Assembly: GCA_020633655.1 (NCBI GenBank)
Contig: JACKDF010000037.1
Span: 1 to 9,934 of the forward strand
Length of the DNA: 9,934 nt
Direction: 5' to 3'
From: Deferribacteres bacterium
GTDB taxonomy: Bacteria; Zhuqueibacterota; Zhuqueibacteria; Zhuqueibacterales; Geothermadaptataceae
Positions 5,725 to 9,934 of the stretch are shown one piece after another; within the stretch, counting starts at the first letter, position 1; every line of letters starts with the position of its first letter. The notes beneath the pieces were generated by a model. The model was not told where the DNA came from. It saw nothing but the letters and a program-made list of their open reading frames with translations, and did not search any database. The position numbers and the translations under genes are program-made.

Positions 5725-7532
5725 ATACTATGCTTTTAAACGTGCTGGCAACAATTCTGATTCATTCAAATACTTTACAAACTGATTCCATCACTATCTC
5801 CGGTAAATACACCCTGACCGATGGACACCCTGTCACTGGTGCGCAGATTGCCGTTTTTCTGCACGGGGAAAACGGCCAACGCGTGAATGCGGGAATTATC
5901 GGCGTAACAGATTCCATTGGCAAGTTCAGTATTACGGTACCGGGTGAACTCCCAACCCAGGTTGATGACAATACAAATTTCTCCGATTTCAAAATAAGTT
6001 ATCCCTACCCGAATCCATTTCATTCCGGGACTGCGATTGATTACACGTTAAGAAAAGCCTCTGATGTGAAAATCCATATTTACAGTATTACTGGAAAATT
6101 AATCTTTCACACAGAAACAAAAACCCAGCCTGCAGGACAACACACTTTTACATGGAGCCGAACAGACTTTTCCGGGCAAAGCGTTGCTGCAGGTGTCTAC
6201 TTCATTTCACTTATTGTTGAAGATAAACGAGTGGGATCGATCGTGACAACAGCTTTGGATGCACAAGGAAATGCAAACAGGAGTTTTGAGTATGGTTCAC
6301 CTGCAAAAATGGCGGCAAGTCCATTGCATAAAACCGTGCAGGCAGAGGCGAATGTAAAGCAGATTGAACTCTTATTTAAACACCCGCACTGGCTCACTCC
6401 CGATGAGACTTTGTTTTACGAATTTGGGGAAAATTACAAGGAATTGCAGGTTCCCGAAAACCCGCAAGCGACGGTTTATCTTTATGATGGTTTTAAAATT
6501 TTTCCAGTACCTGAAACAGCCATCTTCTACAAACTCGGAAAAAATGATTCGGAGCAACCTGACGACATAAGACAGGTTGGGAAAACGAACGCAGATGGCA
6601 GCGCAGCCATTCACGTGAGAAATTTATCAGGGGACCTACCAGCGGATACCCTGTTTGTAACCTATGAAGATAGTTCAGGAGCCGTGCGCTGGGCAGGCAG
6701 ACCAGTGCGCCATCGGTCGGATTCGAATATCAACGAGCCCATTGGTCTGCAGATAATCAGTTTCGAAGGGGTACCTCCTGATGTTTACGAGGCTATCCAG
6801 ATACGACTGAATAAGAATATTAGGAATGCGAACAATCAAGTGCATACTTTTACCCCCGATAAAGGAGATACGATCACGGTCAATTACGTGAATGCCATTG
6901 ACTCTATTCTCGTAGGGCATGGAACAGCATGGGCGCCTTACAACAACACAATCGCACTGATCCCTGCAGTTGAAAGCTACAACAGATGGGTGGCCATGAT
7001 CAACGATTCTCTCAAACCAGGGGAAAGAGTCCCGTACCTTCAGATGCCTGGACCGGAGACCATGGTGAACATACCAGTTATCGAAAGCGGCGACGAAGAA
7101 GCGTTCTATAGCCACTTTGGAAAGACCGGAGAGTTAATTGTAGATGGAGAGGTGTTAAGGCCGGGGCTGTTGTGGAGGGTTTCAAAACATGAGACGAAGT
7201 CCTTGAACGCAGCTATTGCCAGAGACGGAAACAAAGTGTATCCTGTCATCTCAACCCACGCCCTCAACGTCACCGTAGGAAGCCAAACTGCAGAGATCTA
7301 CGGCAATGGAATTCCAGGAGGCGGAGACATTGATTCCAGAGACGTTCCCTTCTTCAAGGATATGCCCATCGACAACGACCCTAGCAGCATTAAACATCCT
7401 GACTTAGTTACCACCTACAACTTCAACGGTATTCAGATGCCCAAAGCGGTGATGATAATGGGTATTCTCCAAGGCATCAACTACCTTCACGACGGAAAAA
7501 TAATTCAGCATGATTACGCGGGACCACAGTAA
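5721..7532 (+). CDS. Secreted-looking protein with internal T9SS/FlgD-like Ig domain, function unknown
   Basis: The 603-residue protein has a short hydrophobic N-terminus (LLNVLATILIH), which is weak for a signal peptide. A first beta-sandwich segment (about 24-76, ISGKYTLTDGHPVTGA) resembles carboxypeptidase-regulatory-like domains. Residues about 92-172 form a T9SS type A/FlgD-like Ig module: ISYPYPNPFHSGTAI, VKIHIYSITGKLIFH and SVAAGVYFISL. In most proteins that module is the extreme C-terminal sorting signal, but here some 430 residues follow it. The rest contains another beta-rich stretch (about 210-350) and a region (about 380-603) with no family I recognise and no obvious catalytic motif. 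The start overlaps the mazF stop by four bases; a second Met at residue 4 is an alternative. A real N-terminus lost by rearrangement would explain the weak signal peptide and early sorting domain. Confidence 0.75.
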   Translation: MNTMLLNVLATILIHSNTLQTDSITISGKYTLTDGHPVTGAQIAVFLHGENGQRVNAGIIGVTDSIGKFSITVPGELPTQVDDNTNFSDFKISYPYPNPFHSGTAIDYTLRKASDVKIHIYSITGKLIFHTETKTQPAGQHTFTWSRTDFSGQSVAAGVYFISLIVEDKRVGSIVTTALDAQGNANRSFEYGSPAKMAASPLHKTVQAEANVKQIELLFKHPHWLTPDETLFYEFGENYKELQVPENPQATVYLYDGFKIFPVPETAIFYKLGKNDSEQPDDIRQVGKTNADGSAAIHVRNLSGDLPADTLFVTYEDSSGAVRWAGRPVRHRSDSNINEPIGLQIISFEGVPPDVYEAIQIRLNKNIRNANNQVHTFTPDKGDTITVNYVNAIDSILVGHGTAWAPYNNTIALIPAVESYNRWVAMINDSLKPGERVPYLQMPGPETMVNIPVIESGDEEAFYSHFGKTGELIVDGEVLRPGLLWRVSKHETKSLNAAIARDGNKVYPVISTHALNVTVGSQTAEIYGNGIPGGGDIDSRDVPFFKDMPIDNDPSSIKHPDLVTTYNFNGIQMPKAVMIMGILQGINYLHDGKIIQHDYAGPQ

Positions 7533-7579
7533 ACCAACGAAAGACGGGAGGCTAAATAATTATACCAGAAGGAAATAGT

Positions 7580-7666
7580 ATGAAATGTACAATTTGTCAT
7601 CACGGTGAAACGCACGATGGATTCGCAACAGTTGTTCACAATCCGCTCCAAGGCCATCAAACCTGA
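7580..7666 (+). pseudogene. Truncated YgiT-type zinc-finger antitoxin (5' fragment)
   Basis: AAGGAA at 7569-7574 precedes an ATG that opens a 28-codon frame beginning MKCTICHHGETHDGFATVV. The first CxxC and the following H-GET pattern are characteristic of YgiT/MqsA-type zinc-finger antitoxins. Family members usually run to about 70 residues or more and have a second CxxC; here the frame stops at TGA (7664-7666) after HNPLQGHQT. The family match fades after about residue 19, where the DNA contains a 15-nt string (7635-7649) identical to part of wecB tail copy A (8256-8270). The 3' end overlaps the convergent gene at 7657-7869 by 10 nt. It looks like the remains of another TA module. Confidence 0.6.
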
Positions 7667-7869
7667 ACTGGAGAAAGCGAGAACACTCGGCTTAATTTTA
7701 ATGCCGATTTGAGATCTTTATTCAACAATGCTTTCCGAACGATATCCAATTTTTCCGCATCCTTCATCGATAAATAAGGGGACCATCCTTGTTCCGTTTC
7801 GATAAGTTCGACGTCAACTTCTGCAACATAATTGCCCACGTGAACAAGTTTCGTCTGTTTTTTTGTCAT
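7657..7869 (-). CDS. Small protein paired with DUF4258 toxin, probable antitoxin
   Basis: The 70-residue product begins MTKKQTKLVHVGNYVAEV. I choose the ATG at 7869 because AAGGAG lies six bases upstream and because it forms an ATGA overlap with the DUF4258 stop; a longer frame from 7899 would add ten residues inside that gene. The N-terminal half has a beta-strand pattern (YVAEVDVELIE), followed by GWSPYLSMKDAEKLD. The C-terminal half is helical (IVRKALLNKDLKSALKLSRV), ending SLSPVQV. Proteins of this pattern, with a Tyr-Val-Ala-Glu-Val segment and a WSPYL motif, accompany short DUF4258/mRNA-interferase-like genes, so it is probably the antitoxin. This would be a toxin-first order, unlike the MazF and RelE modules here. 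Its role is inferred from position and size. Confidence 0.7.
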   Translation of the reverse strand: MTKKQTKLVHVGNYVAEVDVELIETEQGWSPYLSMKDAEKLDIVRKALLNKDLKSALKLSRVFSLSPVQV

Positions 7870-8192
7870 TTCAGTCTCCTTAAAAAATCGTCCGACCATC
7901 TCTCAGGCATGGGTCGATAAGCAGTAATCAGCACTGCTGGTGAAATGCTATTCCTCGGTATTCCCCACAAAACATGTATCGGCCTATCTTGTTCATCTTT
8001 CTGCAAAACAAGAACACAGTGCCCCTTGGGATATTCCGGATATTCTTCAACAATTTGGGCATCCACTATCCCTGCAATTATATCGGAAAAAAATATATTG
8101 TCTTTTTCCAGTTCATCGTACCCATGAACAGAAATTTTAACGTCCTGATTTTGAATAAGTTCGAGTATGTGCTTAAAAAATTGACTTCGCAT
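7866..8192 (-). CDS. DUF4258 family protein, probable RNase-type toxin
   Basis: The 108-residue protein has DUF4258 features: a conserved histidine within ISVHGYDELEKDNI (about residues 20-33), the acidic strand IVEEYPEYPKGHCVLVL (47-63), RPIHVLWGIPR (70-80) and the terminal strand AVLITAYRP (86-94). DUF4258 proteins are related in fold to RelE/MqsR-like mRNA interferases and commonly sit in TA pairs. It is translationally coupled to the next gene by an ATGA overlap. The ATG at 8192 has no Shine-Dalgarno, and the best promoter (8200-8228) would start transcription almost at the ATG, so translation may be leaderless. The wecB tail copy A ends 38 nt upstream in the same direction. Family assignment is good; toxicity is inferred. 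Confidence 0.75.
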   Translation of the reverse strand: MRSQFFKHILELIQNQDVKISVHGYDELEKDNIFFSDIIAGIVDAQIVEEYPEYPKGHCVLVLQKDEQDRPIHVLWGIPRNSISPAVLITAYRPMPERWSDDFLRRLK

Positions 8193-8199
8193 TGGGTTT

Positions 8200-8228
8200 A
8201 AATTAATTCACTCGTTTTAAAAAGTCAA
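8200..8228 (-). promoter_or_regulatory. Candidate promoter of the DUF4258 module
   Basis: On the minus strand, TTGACT (8228-8223) is followed after 17 nt by TAATTT (8205-8200). The -35 match is strong and the -10 moderate. A start site about seven bases downstream would fall near 8193, adjacent to the ATG at 8192, implying a leaderless or nearly leaderless message. Confidence 0.45.
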
Positions 8229-8230
8229 GT

Positions 8231-8401
8231 TTACCCTTCCCGCTCCCATAAAATCTTCACAATCCGCTCCGCCGCTTTCCCATCCCACAATTCAGGAACT
8301 TCACCCTTCTTCCATTCGCCATCGAAAATTTTATTGACTTCAGCCAGCAGCCTGTCCGTATCCCGGCCGACGATGACGTTTGTGCCGATTTCTGCGGTGA
8401 G
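8231..8401 (-). pseudogene. UDP-GlcNAc 2-epimerase (wecB) 3' fragment, copy A
   Basis: The minus strand encodes about 56 in-frame C-terminal residues of a WecB-type UDP-N-acetylglucosamine 2-epimerase ending at TAA (8233-8231). Recognisable pieces are AEIGTNVIVGRDTDRLL, KIFDGEWKKGEVPELWDG and KAAERIVKILWEREG. GTN(V)-V-G and the PELWDGKAAERIV ending are hallmarks of this family. The frame stays open to a stop at 8477-8479 but loses similarity upstream of about 8401 and has no start codon. The roughly 300 N-terminal residues are missing, so this is a remnant. WecB would make UDP-ManNAc for surface polysaccharide, which fits the cluster at the left of the window. The last 71 nt match copy B at 66 positions. 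Confidence 0.8.
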
Positions 8402-8498
8402 TCTTGCGTGAATTTGTAGATTGCGAGAACATTGTCGACTTTCCCAATCTTCATCGAAAAATCGTGTATATGGGTGTTAATTTGAGCGAAACGAACTC

Positions 8499-8918
8499 TT
8501 AGATGAATGGATTTTTAACTTTGACAGATTCAATTTCCTGACCGTGATTTAAATCTTCGGTAAGAAGGGTTGCACATTTTTCACGTTTGGCGGCCGCAAG
8601 GATGAGTGAATCCCAATAGGAAAGCAAGTGTTGTTGTGAAATAGCAATTGCATCTTGAATCAATGGAAAGTCGATAGCAACGATTTCCAATCCCTTAAAA
8701 AGTCTGATCTGTGTCTGGGCACTTTCTACTGATAATGGAACTTGAATTTTGCGAGTAACGGTAACATAAAATTCACTCAGCACTTGCGTTGAGATTACAC
8801 CTGTTTCTGAGCGGACACTTTCAAAAATAATTTGTTTGGCAATGTTTTGTTTCGTTGAATTGGATTTGTCATTGGCATAGACGAGGATGTTTGTATCAAG
8901 GAATATTTTATCGTTCAT
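8499..8918 (-). CDS. vapC: PIN-domain ribonuclease toxin, VapC-like
   Basis: The 139-residue protein has all acidic positions expected of a PIN nuclease: D8 in IFLDTNILVYA, E49 in QVLSEFYV, D103 in YWDSLILAAA, and D122 in LLTEDLNHG. These residues bind the divalent metal used to cleave RNA. ATG at 8918 is preferred because it gives the usual short PIN N-terminus; a longer frame from 8927 would add MIY. Either start overlaps the end of the vapB-like gene (11 or 20 nt), so the two are translated together. Downstream is a short unassigned stretch and wecB tail copy A. The toxin looks intact. The RNA target (tRNA, rRNA or mRNA) cannot be deduced. Confidence 0.9.
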   Translation of the reverse strand: MNDKIFLDTNILVYANDKSNSTKQNIAKQIIFESVRSETGVISTQVLSEFYVTVTRKIQVPLSVESAQTQIRLFKGLEIVAIDFPLIQDAIAISQQHLLSYWDSLILAAAKREKCATLLTEDLNHGQEIESVKVKNPFI

Positions 8919-9144
8919 GTAAATCATCCCGTGACCAGGTTTTATCCCCTACAACAGCTGTAGAGCTATTGTAAAGTGCATCAAGTTCACGAATAATTTC
9001 GTCCTTCCGTCGTTCTTCTCTTTCAATCAATTGCTCCAAATAGCCCCGAATAAGAGCAGAAACAGTGGTGTTTTTGTCGATAGCAACTTTTCGAGCCTTT
9101 TTTAAAAGATTTTCATCGACAGCCATTGTAAGATTTTTTGTCAT
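8908..9144 (-). CDS. vapB: Ribbon-helix-helix antitoxin, VapB-like
   Basis: The 78-residue product begins MTKNLTMAVDENLLKKAR. It has the ribbon-helix-helix pattern: a beta strand (NLTMAVDENLL), a helix (KKARKVAIDKN) and the turn TTVSALIRGYLEQLI. A charged helical linker and a C-terminal toxin-binding arm with DKTWSRDDLHER follow. ATG 9144 is preferred over an upstream ATG at 9168 because GGAGA lies a few bases before it and because the shorter form fits the family. It precedes and overlaps the PIN toxin, the usual antitoxin-first order. It should repress its own promoter, and an imperfect inverted repeat at 9161-9179 covers the predicted -10. Confidence 0.85.
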   Translation of the reverse strand: MTKNLTMAVDENLLKKARKVAIDKNTTVSALIRGYLEQLIEREERRKDEIIRELDALYNSSTAVVGDKTWSRDDLHER

Positions 9145-9160
9145 GGGGTCTCCATCTATT

Positions 9161-9200
9161 TTACACATAATAAGTATAACAAATATCCTGCATCACACAA
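9161..9200 (-). promoter_or_regulatory. Promoter and candidate operator of vapBC
   Basis: Minus-strand TTGTGT (9200-9195) and TATACT (9178-9173) are separated by 16 nt. An imperfect inverted repeat, TTACACAT-AAT-AAGTATAA (9161-9179, 6 of 8 pairs), overlaps the -10 and the likely start site, a position suited to VapB autorepression. Confidence 0.55.
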
Positions 9201-9202
9201 GC

Positions 9203-9237
9203 AAAAAAAAGCCGGAAGAAAATGAATTCCTTCCGGC
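9203..9237 (-). terminator. Intrinsic terminator downstream of wecB tail copy B
   Basis: GCCGGAAG (9211-9218) pairs perfectly with CTTCCGGC (9230-9237) around an 11-nt loop. On the minus strand the stem is followed at once by eight T (9210-9203), a classic rho-independent terminator. It lies 55 nt after the copy B stop codon and immediately upstream of the vapBC promoter, so it probably was the terminator of the original wecB transcription unit. On the plus strand the hairpin is followed only by AAAAATTTT, so it is weak in that direction. Confidence 0.8.
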
Positions 9238-9292
9238 AAAAATTTTAACTAATTTTTCCTTCATTACAAGAGCTTGGAATGAGTAGCTCGGC

Positions 9293-9369
9293 CTACTTCC
9301 CTTCCCGCTCCCATAAAACCTTCACAATCCGCTCTGCTGCCTTCCCGTCCCACAATTCAGGAACTTCAC
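9293..9369 (-). pseudogene. UDP-GlcNAc 2-epimerase (wecB) 3' fragment, copy B
   Basis: Only the last 23 or so codons are present: VPELWDGKAAERIVKVLWER and then EGK, ending at TAG (9295-9293). Copies A (8234-8304) and B (9299-9369) align over 71 nt with five mismatches. Four of these are synonymous and one changes Ile to Val. Similarity ends abruptly at 9369, where the promoter region of the plus-strand RelB-like gene begins. It has no start codon and cannot be a gene by itself. Confidence 0.75.
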
Positions 9370-9393
9370 TTTATGAGATGCGAAGATTCCTAC

Positions 9394-9422
9394 TTGCATC
9401 AAAGCTTACTCATCTGTACATT
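9394..9422 (+). promoter_or_regulatory. Promoter and half-site operator of the RelB/Phd-like module
   Basis: TTGCAT (9394-9399) and TACATT (9417-9422) are spaced by 17 nt. The -10 lies within CTGTACATTTC, the same sequence as at the phd-like promoter. Aligning 9394-9424 with 4733-4763 gives 24 of 31 identical bases, but the left TGTACA half of the palindrome is degraded to GCTTAC here. Confidence 0.6.
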
Positions 9423-9461
9423 TCTGCAAAGATACTTAATACATTAAACAAGAGAGCTGAA

Positions 9462-9659
9462 ATGAACATTCAATTTATTACAAACGAAGCAGGTAAAAAA
9501 GTCTCTGTCATTTTACCTATGGCAGAATACATAAAAATGCGGGAAGCGCTGGAAGAGCTTGAGGATATCAAATCCTATGACGCAGTGAAAGCAAGAAAAG
9601 AGGAAACAGTTCCGCTCGATGATTATCTTGAGGTGAGAGAAAATTCTCAAAATGAATAG
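9462..9659 (+). CDS. Antitoxin of a RelE-type module (RelB/Phd-like)
   Basis: The 65-residue protein begins MNIQFITNEAGKKVSVILPM. It continues with a helix (AEYIKMREALEELEDI) and an acidic C-terminal arm containing VPLDDYLEV. This pattern, a short strand pair followed by an EELE-rich helix, is usual for small antitoxins that precede RelE-like toxins of the KGRDAYR type. I choose the ATG at 9462 over an upstream in-frame ATG at 9279, which would translate through the wecB remnant and the promoter. The RBS is weak (AGAG). Its end overlaps the toxin start by eight nt (9652-9659). With the toxin broken, it may now be another orphan antitoxin. Confidence 0.8.
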   Translation: MNIQFITNEAGKKVSVILPMAEYIKMREALEELEDIKSYDAVKARKEETVPLDDYLEVRENSQNE

Positions 9660-9913
9660 CTACAGTATTTCATTAACGAAAACTGCGCGCAAGCAACTCG
9701 ATTCCTTATCAGAAAATGAATTCGAAAAGATTATCGCCAAAATTCGGCAACTTGAAGCAACGCCCCGACCAAGAGGCTGCAAAAAAATTCAAAGGCAGAG
9801 ATGCATACAGAGTCCGTCAAGGCAACTTTAGAATTATTTACGAAATTTCTGATTCAATCAAAATCGTGACAATCATTGCGATCGGGTACAGAAAAGATAT
9901 TTATAAGCCTTAA
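9652..9913 (+). pseudogene. relE: RelE/ParE-family toxin with a single-base frameshift
   Basis: From ATG 9652 the frame reads MNSYSISLTKTARKQLDSLS through PRPRGCKK, then leaves the family and stops early at a TAG after about 60 codons. The other frame continues the family perfectly: FKGRDAYRVRQGNFRIIYEI and IAIGYRKDIYKP, ending at TAA 9911-9913. The switch point is a run of seven A (9781-9787); six would restore one 86-residue protein of normal RelE length. The conserved KGRDAYR-VR-G-(F/Y)RIIYE and RKDIY elements are all present in the second frame. The extra A may be a real inactivating mutation, an assembly error in a homopolymer, or a site where slippage restores the product. The antitoxin gene overlaps its start, as expected for a TA pair. 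Confidence 0.75.
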
Positions 9914-9915
9914 GC

Positions 9916-9934
9916 CTACTCCCGCTCCCCCTCT
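9916..9934 (-). pseudogene. Probable wecB 3' end, copy C (continues past window edge)
   Basis: At the right edge the minus strand reads GAG-CGG-GAG-TAG, Glu-Arg-Glu-stop, similar to the ends of copies A and B. The plus strand GCCTAC-TCCCGCTCCC (9914-9929) equals the copy B end (9291-9312) except for six bases missing between the two parts. Only 19 nt are visible, so I cannot tell whether this is another fragment or the intact epimerase gene. Confidence 0.4.

Noticed and set aside
6675..7115. 146-codon minus-strand frame inside the secreted-protein gene
   Set aside because: It is an antisense shadow of the strong plus-strand frame and has no domain pattern.
8257..8454. 65-codon minus-strand frame over wecB copy A
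   Set aside because: It runs out of frame with the recognisable epimerase residues; the correct reading is the overlapping frame ending at 8231.
8402..8498. Stretch between wecB copy A and vapC
   Set aside because: One frame reads THIHDFSMKIGKVDNVLAIY, which looks protein-like, but I cannot connect it to a family or to a start codon, so no feature is called.

Overview
The window looks like an accessory chromosomal region from a Gram-negative bacterium, most likely of the FCB superphylum (Calditrichota/KSB1/Ignavibacteria-like). The main clues are a T9SS/FlgD-like Ig sorting domain in a secreted protein, a Wzc-type polysaccharide tyrosine kinase next to an SLBB-domain export protein, and a dense run of toxin-antitoxin (TA) genes. 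The lineage is an inference; there is no rRNA or phylogenetic marker here.

Positions 1-4385, all on the minus strand, form an exopolysaccharide/capsule cluster. Transcription runs from a small exported SLBB protein (3774-4385), to a 782-residue Wzc/GumC-type co-polymerase with a fused BY-kinase domain (1321-3669), and across a 505-nt gap holding a palindromic repeat to the N-terminal half of a bi-domain dehydrogenase (1-815, cut by the window edge). The leader upstream of 4385 has a hairpin followed by eight T on the minus strand, which could be an attenuator.

Positions 4733-7666 are mostly plus strand. They hold an orphan Phd/YefM antitoxin with a TGTACA palindromic operator, a MazF-type toxin with its small antitoxin, and a 603-residue secreted-looking protein whose ATG overlaps the mazF stop codon. 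The stretch ends with the first 28 codons of a YgiT-type zinc-finger antitoxin that stops short.

Positions 7657-9934 are a patchwork of TA modules separated by repeated 3' ends of a UDP-N-acetylglucosamine 2-epimerase gene (wecB). Read leftward on the minus strand there is a probable wecB tail at the right edge (copy C), a short tail with its own terminator (copy B), VapB-VapC, a longer tail (copy A), then a DUF4258 toxin with a small antitoxin. Between B and C, on the plus strand, lies a RelB/Phd-RelE module whose toxin is broken by one extra A in an A7 run. Its promoter/operator is closely related to that of the orphan Phd antitoxin 4.7 kb away.

The most notable pattern is that TA cassettes appear to have arrived repeatedly at the 3' end of a surface-polysaccharide gene, each leaving a diverged copy of the wecB tail. 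I do not see a CRISPR array, tRNA, rRNA, transposase or recombinase.
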